A stretch of DNA of 64,000 nucleotides, taken from contig NZ_AUAC01000003.1 in the NCBI RefSeq assembly GCF_000428525.1, forward strand, positions 828,858 to 892,857, in the 5' to 3' direction. Both the position numbers and the translations under genes were made by a program. Below, one piece after another: positions 43,701 to 52,902 of this stretch (position 1 is its first letter; every line of letters starts with the position of its first letter). Under the pieces are notes generated by a model that made no database searches, was not told where the DNA came from, and saw only the letters and a program-made list of their open reading frames with translations. The DNA is from Hellea balneolensis DSM 19091 (lineage in GTDB: Bacteria; Pseudomonadota; Alphaproteobacteria; Caulobacterales; Maricaulaceae).

Positions 43701-45905
43701 GTGATTACAGTTTCAAAAGATAAAACTTTTGCGCTGACCAATGCGCATTTTTCTTATGTATTTCGTGTCTCGCCTGAAGGTATATTAGAGCATTTGCATT
43801 ATGGCGGACCGTTACGTGACCCGCTTGATGTCGCCGTGCATCACTTGCGCACGCAGCGTGAAGTCGCCTCAAACTTTCAGGGCGGGCCTTATTTCAGCCT
43901 AGCTGATACCCCGCAGGAGTTTCCAAGCTTTGGGACATCTGATTATCGTTTCCCAGCGCTTCATGGCCGTAACTCCGATGGCAATACGGTCTTTTCTCTA
44001 CATTATAAAAATTATCGTATTGTCAAAGACAAGCCGCGCCTAAAGAAACTGCCCTCGGCGCGGGGCGGGGATAGTGAAACTCTAATCGTTACGCTTGAAG
44101 ACCCGCTACACAAACTTGATGTTGAGCTTTATTACACCATCTATCAAGATTATGGCGTCTTGGTTCGCTCGGCTAAATTTAAAAACAAAGGCGAGAAAGA
44201 GCTACAGCTCCAACATGCTTTCAGCTCAGCTTTGGATCTGCCGCCGCATGATTATGAAATCCTTCACCTTCACGGCACGTGGTCGCGTGAATTCAATGAA
44301 GAGCGCATAGATGTTCCCAAAGGCCGCTTCGTCGTTGATAGCGCGCGCGGGACTTCTAGTGCCGCACATAACCCCTTTATTGCAATTGTTGAGAAGGGAA
44401 CGACTGAAGACTATGGCGCCGTCCATGCGACGACCTTAATGTATAGCGGAAATTTTTCTCTCTCTGTTGAGAAGGGTGAGTTTGAAGCTGTGCGACTACT
44501 GGCCGGTATCAATCCCTTTAATTTCCATTGGCGTTTAAAGCCTGGCAAAAAGTTTTGCACGCCCGAAGCCCTTCATGTTTACTCCGATAAAGGTCTGCGC
44601 AGTATGAGTCATATTTGGCATGAATTTGTGCGCGATAAAATATCGCCGGAACGCTTCCGGCATAAGCCGCGCCCGACTTATCTCAACACATGGGAAGCGG
44701 CTTATTTTGATGTCGATGAAGACAAGGTTCTGCATCTGGCTGACAAAGCTAAAGAAATCGGCGTGGATATGTTAGTGCTTGATGATGGTTGGTTCGAAGG
44801 TCGCCGCGATGATACATCGTCCTTAGGAGACTGGACCGCTGATGAAGAGCGTTTTCCCAATGGCATTCCGGCATTAGCCGCAAAGGTCAAAGCCAAAGGC
44901 CTTAAGTTCGGGATATGGTTTGAGCCTGAAATGGTTAATCCGAAGAGTAAGTTGTTTGAACAGCATCCAGATTGGATTTTACATGTGCCTGGACGCAAGC
45001 CGTCATTGGGCCGAAATCAGTTGACGCTTGATCTTTCCCGTCCTGAAATCATTGATTATCTCTATGGCCAGATTGATGATATTTTGTCTTGCGGGGACAT
45101 TGATTACGTCAAATGGGATATGAACCGTAATATGACCGAAGTCGGCTCTGCGGGACTGCCTAAAAACCGACAGCGCGAAGTCTCTCATCGCTATATGCTA
45201 GGGCTTTATGATTTGCTGCGCCGTCTAGTTAAAAAATATCCGGATATACTTTTTGAAAACTGCGCGAGTGGCGGGAACCGCTTTGACCTCGGCATGTTGA
45301 GCTATATGGCGCAAAACTGGACCAGTGATATGTGTGATCCCATTGGGCGCCTCGATATCATCAATGGCTGTTCCTATCTCTTCCCGCTCGATGTGACAGC
45401 CGCCTATATTGGCCCGTCACCGAACCATCAAAATGGCCGTGTCAGCTCTGTTGAGACGCGTTTCAATGCGGGAGCCTTTTGTGCTGCGCGCGGTATATCA
45501 CTTAATGAGGACGATATAGACGCTCACAAAGATCAGTTACAAAGTCTGATGGCATTTGCAAAAGACAGCGCAGGGGATTTTGTTGGCGGTCGTTTTGATC
45601 GCTTGATTAAATCCAAAAATGAAGTCTGTTGGCAATATACAAGCCGTGATGAGCGCACAGTTTATCTGGCTTATTTCCATATCTTTGCTGCGCCTAACCT
45701 CCCGTTCCGGCGGGCGCGCATGGTCGGTCTTGAAGCTGATGCGGATTATATGCTGGTCGAAGACGGTTCGCGCTATGCTGGTGATGCGTTAATACAAAAT
45801 GGAATGCCATTACCTTATGTCGCAACTGGTCAAGTGAATGATAAGGTCCGTTATATGGCTAAGGGTGATTTTAGTTCATATCTCTTTGTTTTCAAACGTG
45901 CTTAG
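43701..45905 (+). CDS. alpha-galactosidase, GH36
   Basis: A 734-residue retaining alpha-galactosidase that releases galactose from melibiose, raffinose-type or related glycosides. The nucleophile motif YVKWDMNR places Asp473. The acid/base region ENCASGGNRFDLG ... WTSD places Asp543. DDGWFEGRRDD and FGIWFEPEMV also match GH36 family I. No signal peptide is seen, so it is cytoplasmic or periplasmic by an atypical route. Its GTG start has GGAG 7 nt upstream. With galTKE it completes a route from alpha-galactoside to UDP-glucose. Confidence 0.94.
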   Translation: MITVSKDKTFALTNAHFSYVFRVSPEGILEHLHYGGPLRDPLDVAVHHLRTQREVASNFQGGPYFSLADTPQEFPSFGTSDYRFPALHGRNSDGNTVFSLHYKNYRIVKDKPRLKKLPSARGGDSETLIVTLEDPLHKLDVELYYTIYQDYGVLVRSAKFKNKGEKELQLQHAFSSALDLPPHDYEILHLHGTWSREFNEERIDVPKGRFVVDSARGTSSAAHNPFIAIVEKGTTEDYGAVHATTLMYSGNFSLSVEKGEFEAVRLLAGINPFNFHWRLKPGKKFCTPEALHVYSDKGLRSMSHIWHEFVRDKISPERFRHKPRPTYLNTWEAAYFDVDEDKVLHLADKAKEIGVDMLVLDDGWFEGRRDDTSSLGDWTADEERFPNGIPALAAKVKAKGLKFGIWFEPEMVNPKSKLFEQHPDWILHVPGRKPSLGRNQLTLDLSRPEIIDYLYGQIDDILSCGDIDYVKWDMNRNMTEVGSAGLPKNRQREVSHRYMLGLYDLLRRLVKKYPDILFENCASGGNRFDLGMLSYMAQNWTSDMCDPIGRLDIINGCSYLFPLDVTAAYIGPSPNHQNGRVSSVETRFNAGAFCAARGISLNEDDIDAHKDQLQSLMAFAKDSAGDFVGGRFDRLIKSKNEVCWQYTSRDERTVYLAYFHIFAAPNLPFRRARMVGLEADADYMLVEDGSRYAGDALIQNGMPLPYVATGQVNDKVRYMAKGDFSSYLFVFKRA

Positions 45906-45924
45906 AGCCCCTATATGAAGGGGC

Positions 45925-46062
45925 ATGAGCGATAAAAAATCCCCTAAATTAACGCGCGAAGAACGATTAGCCGCTAACTTACGCGCCAATCTTCGCCGCA
46001 GAAAAGCCGTCACGAGAAAAAAAGCGGAAGAGGTAAAGTCAAGCGAGACCCCAAAGCCGTGA
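45925..46062 (+). CDS. small basic protein upstream of murA
   Basis: A 45-residue Arg/Lys-rich protein containing REERLAANLRANLRRRK. Very similar short ORFs sit directly upstream of murA in many alphaproteobacteria, as I recall, which argues that it is real despite its size. Its start codon is only one base away from AAGGGGC, and that ribosome site lies in a small hairpin (45907-45924), so translation may be weak or regulated. Function unknown; the charge suggests nucleic-acid or ribosome contact, which is speculation. Confidence 0.6.
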   Translation: MSDKKSPKLTREERLAANLRANLRRRKAVTRKKAEEVKSSETPKP

Positions 46063-46148
46063 CATTACGGCAGGGATTGCCTTATGACGACCCTTAAAAA
46101 GACGGATTGATTCCCAAATATACGCTTTTGCGTTAGGATAAGACCAAG

Positions 46149-47411
46149 ATGGACAAGATTGTAATTGAAGGCGGGTTTCCGCTAAATGGCGAAATCGCGA
46201 TAAGCGGGGCTAAAAACTCAGCGATTAAACTTATGGCCGTTTGCCTTTTGACGGACCAACCGATTAAGCTGACCAATATGCCGAGATTGCGTGATACACG
46301 TTCTATGGCCGGGCTTCTTGAACATTTGGGCGTACAAGTTGATGCAGGTGAGGGTGACGAGATGCTGCTCAACGCAGAGACCCTAAGCTCAACAACAGCG
46401 CCTTATGATCTGGTGCGTAAGATGCGCGCGAGTTTTAATGTTCTAGGCCCGCTTATTGCGCGTAATGGTTCTGCAAAAGTCTCATTGCCTGGCGGCTGTG
46501 CCATCGGCGCGCGTCCTGTAGATCTGCATCTGAAAGCCATGGAGAGCTTTGGTGTTAAGATTAAGCTCGAAGAGGGTTATGTTATTGCGGCGGCAAATGG
46601 CGGCCTTAAAGGAGCTGAAATTACGTTTCCATTCATATCGGTTGGCGCGACCGAGCATGCATTGCTAACCGCTGTTCTCGCCAAAGGTGAAACCGTCCTT
46701 AACAATGCGGCGCGGGAGCCCGAGATCATTGATTTGGCCAATTGCCTTAATGCGATGGGCGCAAAAATATTTGGAGCGGGACGTTCTCAAATCACCATTA
46801 CGGGTGTGTCTAAGCTCTCAGGTGTGAATCATGCCGTAGTCCCTGACCGTATTGAAGCGGGAACCTACGCGTTGGCCGCAGCCACAGCGGGTGGTTCTGT
46901 GCGTCTTACCAATATTCGCTCCGACCACCTTGGGTCGCTCTGGCCGCTCATCGCGCAAGCTGGAGCCAAGGTCAGCCTTGATGAAACAACTGTTTTAATC
47001 GAGCGCGGCGGCGGACGCCTAAAAGCGGTGGATATGGAAACCCAAGCCTATCCGGGGTTTCCCACTGACCTGCAAGCGCAATTTATGGCGATGATGTGTC
47101 TTGCGGACGGCACCTCCATCATCCGTGAAAATATTTTTGAGAACCGTTTTATGCATTGTCCTGAGCTGTCTCGTATGGGCGCAGATATTGATGTGAGGGG
47201 CCGTGAAGCGATTGTTCGCGGCGTTAAAGAGCTCAAAGGCGCGCCGGTTATGGCGACGGACCTCCGCGCATCGGCCTCTCTTATAGCCGCCGGACTGGCC
47301 GCAAGTGGAGAAACGCATGTCGGGCGCGTTTATCACCTTGACCGCGGCTTTGAACGCATTGAAGTTAAGCTTGGAAATTGCGGCGCCCGTATTCGCCGCG
47401 AAAAAGAATAG
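46149..47411 (+). CDS. murA: UDP-N-acetylglucosamine 1-carboxyvinyltransferase
   Basis: A 420-residue enzyme of the first committed step of peptidoglycan synthesis, transferring enolpyruvate to UDP-GlcNAc. The fosfomycin-target catalytic cysteine is intact as Cys117 in [15 protein letters not shown]. The N-terminal [11 protein letters not shown] and the C-terminal [15 protein letters not shown] match MurA. First gene of the conserved cluster that continues with DUF2948, UPF0262, phosphatase, infA, maf, RNase G/E and yacG. Confidence 0.96.
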   Translation: MDKIVIEGGFPLNGEIAISGAKNSAIKLMAVCLLTDQPIKLTNMPRLRDTRSMAGLLEHLGVQVDAGEGDEMLLNAETLSSTTAPYDLVRKMRASFNVLGPLIARNGSAKVSLPGGCAIGARPVDLHLKAMESFGVKIKLEEGYVIAAANGGLKGAEITFPFISVGATEHALLTAVLAKGETVLNNAAREPEIIDLANCLNAMGAKIFGAGRSQITITGVSKLSGVNHAVVPDRIEAGTYALAAATAGGSVRLTNIRSDHLGSLWPLIAQAGAKVSLDETTVLIERGGGRLKAVDMETQAYPGFPTDLQAQFMAMMCLADGTSIIRENIFENRFMHCPELSRMGADIDVRGREAIVRGVKELKGAPVMATDLRASASLIAAGLAASGETHVGRVYHLDRGFERIEVKLGNCGARIRREKE

Positions 47412-47417
47412 GGTGAT

Positions 47418-47834
47418 ATGTCTAAACTGCGGCTAAAAGCTGAAACACAAGATGACTTGCAGGTAATTGCAGCCGCAGTGCAGGATGCTATCTTGCGCGT
47501 AGGTGAGATCAATTATGATCTGCGCGGACGGTCTTTGACTTTGCGTATGACCCGTTTCCAGCACGAGTCTGATAAAGCAGCGCGAGCGCAATCCGGCATT
47601 CGCTTTGATAGTGTTTTGGGCGTTAGAACACGCGGCATTGATCGCAGCGACCCTGAAGCTATGGCTGTGCTCTTAAATGTCGTCTTTGATGAAACGGATA
47701 AACCCGCTGGCGTATTAAGCTTGATATTTGCGGGCGGCGGTGAGTTGCAGGCCGATGTTGAATGTCTTGATGTCATTTTAGCCGATGTCACGGGGGCCCG
47801 CGAGACTAATAAACTGCCGCTTCATCCTGAATGA
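47418..47834 (+). CDS. DUF2948 family protein
   Basis: A 138-residue conserved alphaproteobacterial protein of unknown function. The family pattern is clear: LKAETQDDLQVIAAAVQDAI at the start, LTLRMTRFQHE in the middle, and the closing GGELQADVECLDVILADV. It lies 6 bp after murA and overlaps the UPF0262 gene by 4 bp (ATGA). In many relatives hisD lies between these two genes; here it is absent. Confidence 0.9.
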   Translation: MSKLRLKAETQDDLQVIAAAVQDAILRVGEINYDLRGRSLTLRMTRFQHESDKAARAQSGIRFDSVLGVRTRGIDRSDPEAMAVLLNVVFDETDKPAGVLSLIFAGGGELQADVECLDVILADVTGARETNKLPLHPE

Positions 47835-48325
47835 GTGATGACACTTATATCGACAACGATCACTACATCGTCGAGTTAAATATCGACGCTGACAGCTTGC
47901 CCGTAACAAATGTCGAGATGCAGCATGAGAGACGCGTCGCCATATTTGATCTCTTGGAAGAAAATGAATTTAAGCCACTCGAAAGCGAGAAGGGGCCTTA
48001 TCTCGTCAATTTAACCTTGAGGGATGGGTCACGCCTCGATTTTGAAATCAAGCGCAGCACTGGCTTGGATATCGGCACCTACACACTTTCCATGACGCCG
48101 TTTCGGCGCATCGTGAAAGACTATTTCATGATTTGCGAGAGCTATCATAATGCCATCCGAACAGCCACATCCCCTCAAATTGAAGCAATCGATATGGGAC
48201 GAAGAGGATTGCACAATGAAGGATCGCGCTTGCTGACAGACAGCCTTCGCAATTCCATTGAGATGGATTTCAATACTTCACGGCGAATTTTTACGCTGAT
48301 ATGCTCACTCCATAGGCGTCCTTAA
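47831..48325 (+). CDS. UPF0262 family protein
   Basis: A 164-residue alphaproteobacterial protein of unknown function. Diagnostic segments are VEMQHERRVAIFDLLEENEF, TPFRRIVKDYFMICESY (about residues 89-105) and IEAIDMGRRGLHNEGS. Translation is coupled upstream by ATGA with DUF2948 and downstream by TAATG with the phosphatase gene. Confidence 0.92.
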   Translation: MSDDTYIDNDHYIVELNIDADSLPVTNVEMQHERRVAIFDLLEENEFKPLESEKGPYLVNLTLRDGSRLDFEIKRSTGLDIGTYTLSMTPFRRIVKDYFMICESYHNAIRTATSPQIEAIDMGRRGLHNEGSRLLTDSLRNSIEMDFNTSRRIFTLICSLHRRP

Positions 48326-48750
48326 TGTCCGAAAAATTGCCTTCATCAGTTCTTTTCGTTTGTTACTTAAATTCCATTCGTTCTCCTATGGCTGAGGGTT
48401 TGATGAGAAAGCATTTCCCCGATGTGAGATCTGCAAGCTGCGGGATTGCAGCTGGTGATCTTGATGATCTTATGGTCGCGGTCATGCGCGAAAAAGGCGT
48501 TGATATGAGTGATCACGAAGCGCGAACGCTTGGTGATGCTGCTGATGATCCTTTTGATCTTGTTATTGCCTTTACTGATGCAGCTGGAGAGACAGCCAAA
48601 GCGGCTTTTGCGGAAACAGATACTGAAATCAGGATATGGCCGTTTCCCGACCCCACTCAAGGTTCGCTTGATGTTAGAGCCATTATGAATAATTACCGCG
48701 CCATACGGGATAATATAGAAGGCCGTCTGAAACGCGCTTTTCTGGAATAA
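48325..48750 (+). CDS. low-molecular-weight phosphatase family protein
   Basis: 141 residues. The P-loop CYLNSIRS (CX5R-S, about residues 12-19) is the catalytic signature of LMW protein tyrosine phosphatases and arsenate reductases. The closing Asp is in WPFPDPTQG. The length is typical. Its fixed position before infA in alphaproteobacteria argues for a housekeeping rather than arsenate role. The start overlaps the UPF0262 stop by one base. Confidence 0.9.
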   Translation: MSEKLPSSVLFVCYLNSIRSPMAEGLMRKHFPDVRSASCGIAAGDLDDLMVAVMREKGVDMSDHEARTLGDAADDPFDLVIAFTDAAGETAKAAFAETDTEIRIWPFPDPTQGSLDVRAIMNNYRAIRDNIEGRLKRAFLE

Positions 48751-48836
48751 CCCCTGTTTTTTTGAGAAAAACCCCTATATAGGGCGCAGAAATGGCTTAG
48801 AAACTCCTGAGTCGATAGCTTTATGAAGGATTAGAT

Positions 48837-49055
48837 TTGGCTAAAGAAGAACTATTGGAATTTGAAGGCGAAGTCATTGAACTTCTGCCCAATGCAACAT
48901 TCCGCGTGAAATTGATTAACGATCATGAGATCATTGCCCACACAGCGGGCCGCATGCGTAAAAACCGTATTCGCGTTCTTGCGGGTGATAAGGTTACCGT
49001 CGAAATGACACCTTACGACCTGACCAAAGGTCGTATCACATACCGCTTCAAATAG
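48837..49055 (+). CDS. infA: translation initiation factor IF-1, TTG start
   Basis: A 72-residue OB-fold protein that occupies the ribosomal A-site during initiation. The sequence from [12 protein letters not shown] to KGRITYRFK is the complete family length, and it begins with TTG at 48837, since no in-frame ATG precedes it. AAGGA lies 6 nt upstream. A three-codon ORF (ATG AAG GAT TAG, 48823-48834) overlaps this ribosome site and ends 2 nt before the TTG. The upstream CCCTATATAGGG (48773-48784) may contain the -10 box. A TTG start could be a way to let IF levels tune initiation, which is speculation. Confidence 0.95.
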   Translation: MAKEELLEFEGEVIELLPNATFRVKLINDHEIIAHTAGRMRKNRIRVLAGDKVTVEMTPYDLTKGRITYRFK

Positions 49056-49073
49056 CTTGTTCGCCTTGCTTGA

Positions 49074-49661
49074 ATGGCAATGAGCGGCACTCCCGTATTG
49101 ATACTCGCTAGCCAATCGCCACGGCGTTTGTCATTGCTTTCCCAAATCGGTATAATTCCTGATTACGTCAGTCCTGCTGATATAAATGAGGACCCAATCG
49201 AGGGCGAAGTCCCACGTGAGCATGCCCTGCGATTATCCCAAGAAAAAGCCGCCAAAGTTGCTGGAAGTAATCCCGATAAAATCATCTTAGCAGCTGACAC
49301 AGTTGTGGGTGTCGGTCGGCGCATTCTGCCCAAGGCCGAAACGATTGATGAAGCCCGCTATTGCTTAGACTTGCTTTCGGGCAGAGGACATCGCGTCTTC
49401 ACAGGTGTTGCCGTTATCAAGGCTGATGGGGATATGTTGTCGCGCGTCGTGGAGACTCGATTAACAATGAAACGCTTATCCAAACCCGAGCTTGAGGACT
49501 ATCTCGCAAGCGGTGAATGGCAAGGCAAAGCCGGAGGTTATGGCATTCAAGGCTCTGCTGAGGGATATATTTCTAAACTTATAGGCTCTTACTCCAATGT
49601 TGTAGGTCTGCCGCTTTTTGAAACGCGAAACCTGTTGCAAGGTGCGGGATATCTAAGATGA
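49074..49661 (+). CDS. maf: Maf family nucleotide pyrophosphatase
   Basis: A 195-residue NTP pyrophosphatase that removes modified or non-canonical nucleotides such as dTTP/UTP analogues; historically linked to septum formation. The Maf signature LASQSPRRLSLLSQIG is at residues 11-26, with AADTVVGVGRRILPKAE and GRGHRVFTGVAV following. ATG 49074 or the second Met (49080) could start it. Overlaps the RNase G/E gene by 4 bp (ATGA). Confidence 0.93.
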   Translation: MAMSGTPVLILASQSPRRLSLLSQIGIIPDYVSPADINEDPIEGEVPREHALRLSQEKAAKVAGSNPDKIILAADTVVGVGRRILPKAETIDEARYCLDLLSGRGHRVFTGVAVIKADGDMLSRVVETRLTMKRLSKPELEDYLASGEWQGKAGGYGIQGSAEGYISKLIGSYSNVVGLPLFETRNLLQGAGYLR

Positions 49662-50674
49662 AAAGACGTTGCGTGATCGAAGAGGCTATCGGGGAAACCC
49701 GCGCGGGCATATATGAAGGCCGTAAGCTTGTAGAGCTTTATGTGCGCCGCGAAACCGATACCGGTAAGCCCCGCCAAGGTGATATCTTTGCTGGCCGCGT
49801 GTCCAAAATTGACCAAAGCATGGGCGGGGCCTTTATTGACATTGGCACCGAACATGATGGCCTTTTCAAGTTTACGAATTCGCCTAACGCTCCGCGATTT
49901 ACGGAAGGCCAAATGGCTGAGTTCGAAGTCTCGAAGGCCACCGAAATCGGCAAAGGCCCCGTTCTTAAATTTAAGCAGCTGACTCAAGAAAAGAAACCTG
50001 CAAAACTTTCGGGTGACGACTTAAAGACAATGCTCGCGAAACGGTATGAGGGCATAGAGTTTGCGGAGGCTACCGTATCAGTCATTGACGATGCGACGGA
50101 AACGGAGCTCGCTATCAAAGGCGGCGGAACGATTAGCCTTGAACGCACCCGCGCGCTTGTTGCGATTGATGTCGATAAAGGCACCGCCGTGAGCAGCTTT
50201 GATGTTTGTATGGCTGCGCTCCCGATGATTGCGCATGAATTGCGTCTGCGCGGATTGGGTGGTTTGATTGTCATTGATCTGCCTAATTTACGTCAGCCGC
50301 GTCAGCGCAATACTGTCTTTAAAGCAGCTGAACGAGCTTTCGCCGATGACCCCAATAATGTTAAACTTGCGCCATTGTCCCGCTTTGGTGTTTTGGAACT
50401 GACGCGATTCAAACCTGAACTTTCTCTGGATGAAGTGCTGAATAATCGCATAGGTCGTCCTACGACTGAAACAGTTGCCCTTCGGGCCCTGCGTCAATTG
50501 GAGCGAGAGGGCCGAGCCCATCCCGGTGCGAAGCTGACGATGACCGTGCGCCATCATGTGATGAACTGGCTTGAGGACGGGCATATTGATTGGAAAGCGG
50601 CGCTCACACAGCGTTTTGGCGCGAGATTTGAGGTGATTGCTGGCGGCACACCTGGAATTGTGGCGGATCGATGA
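49658..50674 (+). CDS. ribonuclease E/G family protein (short alphaproteobacterial form)
   Basis: A 338-residue endoribonuclease-like protein. The S1-like RNA-binding part ([23 protein letters not shown]) is followed by the DNase I-like subdomain with [13 protein letters not shown] and [18 protein letters not shown]. It is shorter than E. coli RNase G (489 residues) and lacks an obvious CxxxC zinc link. Length and position between maf and yacG are standard for alphaproteobacteria. Possible role in rRNA or mRNA maturation. Overlaps both neighbours by 4 bp (ATGA). Confidence 0.88.
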   Translation: MKRRCVIEEAIGETRAGIYEGRKLVELYVRRETDTGKPRQGDIFAGRVSKIDQSMGGAFIDIGTEHDGLFKFTNSPNAPRFTEGQMAEFEVSKATEIGKGPVLKFKQLTQEKKPAKLSGDDLKTMLAKRYEGIEFAEATVSVIDDATETELAIKGGGTISLERTRALVAIDVDKGTAVSSFDVCMAALPMIAHELRLRGLGGLIVIDLPNLRQPRQRNTVFKAAERAFADDPNNVKLAPLSRFGVLELTRFKPELSLDEVLNNRIGRPTTETVALRALRQLEREGRAHPGAKLTMTVRHHVMNWLEDGHIDWKAALTQRFGARFEVIAGGTPGIVADR

Positions 50675-50868
50675 AAGATAAATGTCCCATATGTAAAAAG
50701 CCTTCTAATGCAGCGGCGCGGCCATTCTGTTCTAAACGCTGCTCTGATATTGATCTTGGGCGTTGGCTGAAGGGTAATTACGCCATCCCGGGGACTGATG
50801 GTGAGGCCACAATTGCGGCCAATGACACAAGCCCCGATGCAGATATTACATTTCGAGATTTGGATTAG
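50671..50868 (+). CDS. yacG: DNA gyrase inhibitor / zinc-binding protein YacG
   Basis: A 65-residue zinc-ribbon protein. The four Cys ligands are in CPIC (residues 5-8) and CSKRC (20-24), followed by the family motif [17 protein letters not shown]. coli YacG binds GyrB and inhibits gyrase. Last gene of the murA-yacG cluster. Its stop is 2 bp from the stop of a convergent surface-protein gene. Confidence 0.94.
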   Translation: MKDKCPICKKPSNAAARPFCSKRCSDIDLGRWLKGNYAIPGTDGEATIAANDTSPDADITFRDLD

Positions 50869-50870
50869 AA

Positions 50871-52286
50871 CTACCTGACTTCGCCCAGAATACTGATTGT
50901 AAAGCTTGGCTTGTCCCCGGCATCATTTGGATTAAATGTACCAGAGGGGTTGAAACGCACATGAGTCACATCGGTGTCCGTCGGCACATTTGGAACATAA
51001 GTAAAGTCAGTGCCGTCAACTGAAAATTCAACGCTGTCCGTCATATCCGCAGCGCCGTTATAATTAAAGCTTAGCCCTGAAATGTGCGGGCCATCTGTAA
51101 AATTAAATGCCCCTGGGGCTGACGTCACCAGAGCTACATCTTCGGGAAAAACATCTGTGAGGGTGAGCGTATTACTATCAACAGAGATGCCTTCATTGAT
51201 GACATTCAAATCATAACGCACAATTGCTCCCGGAATTGCATATGGGGATGGACTTGAAGCATCTATCTCTACGGTTTTTAAAGCGCCGAGCGTATTGGAA
51301 CAGCTCTCATGCGCACTCACCGTAACTGTTGCCGATGGGTTTACGCATTGTGAAGCGCGAAGCGGGAAGTTTGCCGAGGATAGGTCCTGCCATGTTCCGC
51401 CGGGAGCCATAGCTTGAAACCCAGTGGGGCCATCGCAACACCCTTCAAAACCGAGTGCTTCATAGCGGTGCCACCCCACTGGAAGGTTCACAGTGCCTTC
51501 GAGTGTTTCTGCCGTATTCGCATAATTATTCGCCCACCAAAGATCATCATTCCATTGTTCCTCTAATTCCTGGCCGCGTACATAAAGATGTCCTCCGCGG
51601 CCAAAGTCGGCGCCATATCTGAAGCCCCAAACACCAGCTGTGGCGGGAGTCACATTTAAAACAGCACTCACACACCACCCATAATCGCCATTTGTCCCGC
51701 CGACAGCGCGGTTATTTAGGCCGGAAATGGAAGGCCGAACGGAATTGTCCACGTCAACTGTTGCAGCGGTAAAAGCGGCGAGGGCATCTGCAGGGCTGAC
51801 CGGGTCTACCGTTGATATGCGGCTACGAAGCCTCATACCAATATCTGGAAAGACGATAGAGGCATTGCTACCGGATCCGAGGCCATTATCACCTAAGTAG
51901 ATATAAATTGTCTCCGATGCGCCTGAGGAGATTGCGGGCAAACGAACATATAGTGTTCCGCGCCGCGCGACATCATCCCACGCCGTGACAACAAAATCTA
52001 CGGGGGTAGTATCATCGCTTTGAAAGACCCGTACATCATTTCCAAGTGGCGAGAAAATATAGGCTGATGGAAAGTCAGCGCTTTCAAGATCTATGCGGGT
52101 CTCTGTATTATGACCTGTTGCGGAGGCGGTAATTGTTACGGGTATGCGGTGCGGAAAACGACAGCTTTGCTCGGCCCATTCCGCTTTCGCGGTGGAATAA
52201 GGGAATGAAAAGACCGTGATCACCATACAAATCAGAAGATTTGAAAGTAACTTTCTCCCATCAGATTTCAGCTGATACTGCCACAT
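50871..52286 (-). CDS. secreted DUF2341-type protein with MshQ-like GCCDG module
   Basis: About 471 residues. The signal peptide is long, ending near STAKA (about residue 35), and there is no SD before any candidate start; ATG 52304 and an open frame to 52466 are alternatives. The mature N-terminus (CRFPHRIPVTI ... IYIYLGDNG) resembles DUF2341. A central WHRYEALGFEGCCDGPTGFQA segment resembles the module of MSHA/MshQ-like surface proteins. The C-terminal third looks like a DUF11-type beta-repeat (IVRYDLNVINEG, LTLTDVFPEDVALV). Role as surface adhesin or extracellular protein is inferred. It is not part of a recognisable pilus locus. Confidence 0.65.
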   Translation of the reverse strand: MWQYQLKSDGRKLLSNLLICMVITVFSFPYSTAKAEWAEQSCRFPHRIPVTITASATGHNTETRIDLESADFPSAYIFSPLGNDVRVFQSDDTTPVDFVVTAWDDVARRGTLYVRLPAISSGASETIYIYLGDNGLGSGSNASIVFPDIGMRLRSRISTVDPVSPADALAAFTAATVDVDNSVRPSISGLNNRAVGGTNGDYGWCVSAVLNVTPATAGVWGFRYGADFGRGGHLYVRGQELEEQWNDDLWWANNYANTAETLEGTVNLPVGWHRYEALGFEGCCDGPTGFQAMAPGGTWQDLSSANFPLRASQCVNPSATVTVSAHESCSNTLGALKTVEIDASSPSPYAIPGAIVRYDLNVINEGISVDSNTLTLTDVFPEDVALVTSAPGAFNFTDGPHISGLSFNYNGAADMTDSVEFSVDGTDFTYVPNVPTDTDVTHVRFNPSGTFNPNDAGDKPSFTISILGEVR

Positions 52287-52902
52287 GTTTAAGAGTATTC
52301 GCATGAGGTGATAAGAAAGCCTTAAGAGATTGGGTCTGTAGATACAGCTATGCTGCAGGTTGACTCGGTTTTTTTTAAATGAAAACCAAACATCTAACTC
52401 ATGTCCAAATAAATGGACGTCCGCAGGGCGTTCGCCTTGAGGCACGCCTGGGATAACTATAAACACAAGGAGAGGCCCTGCGGCGGTGATTTTATCGGCG
52501 GCGTCTCAAGTGACTTACACCGAAGCCAGCTTTCCGCGCGCGTAATTCGCGGTGCTTAACCTCACCGTCCCCCTATCAACAAACTTACGCGATTGCCTGT
52601 CCAAAAAGGAGGAACGAGCGCAGTTTAGCATAGCTTGGTGGGCACGAGGATTGAGTATTTTAAAAGTCAGTCAAGCTTATGATTTTAGCAAATTTAGACA
52701 AGGATTGAAGTGTCTAACTCCCCAAAATCATATGTTAGTTTAGCGGGTTATTTGGGGCGATTTTAAGTAATACAGATTTTGTGGAAACATCCTTTTAGCG
52801 GACGTTAGATTTTAGAACCTCTTCTTCAGTTATGCCAAATAAAGTTTGTATATTAGGCATAGCTTGAATTGAAACTTTCAAATCACAACCCATATTTTGA
52901 TA
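52287..52902. other. 616-bp stretch without a supported gene
   Basis: Between the DUF2341-type gene and the unknown cassette. Short frames are present but none has a ribosome site, domain or codon pattern that convinces me. The left half (to about 52560) looks like ordinary genome composition. The right half (52560-52900) is more AT-rich and blends into the cassette, so a junction near 52560 is likely. I looked for tRNA, tmRNA and SRP RNA features and saw none. Confidence 0.5.

Noticed and set aside
52467..52560. tmRNA, SRP RNA or RNase P RNA in the gap after the DUF2341-type gene
   Set aside because: None of the conserved motifs of these RNAs was seen.
52552..52743. A 63-codon open frame in the AT-rich gap before the unknown cassette
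   Set aside because: No ribosome site, no family pattern, composition like non-coding DNA.
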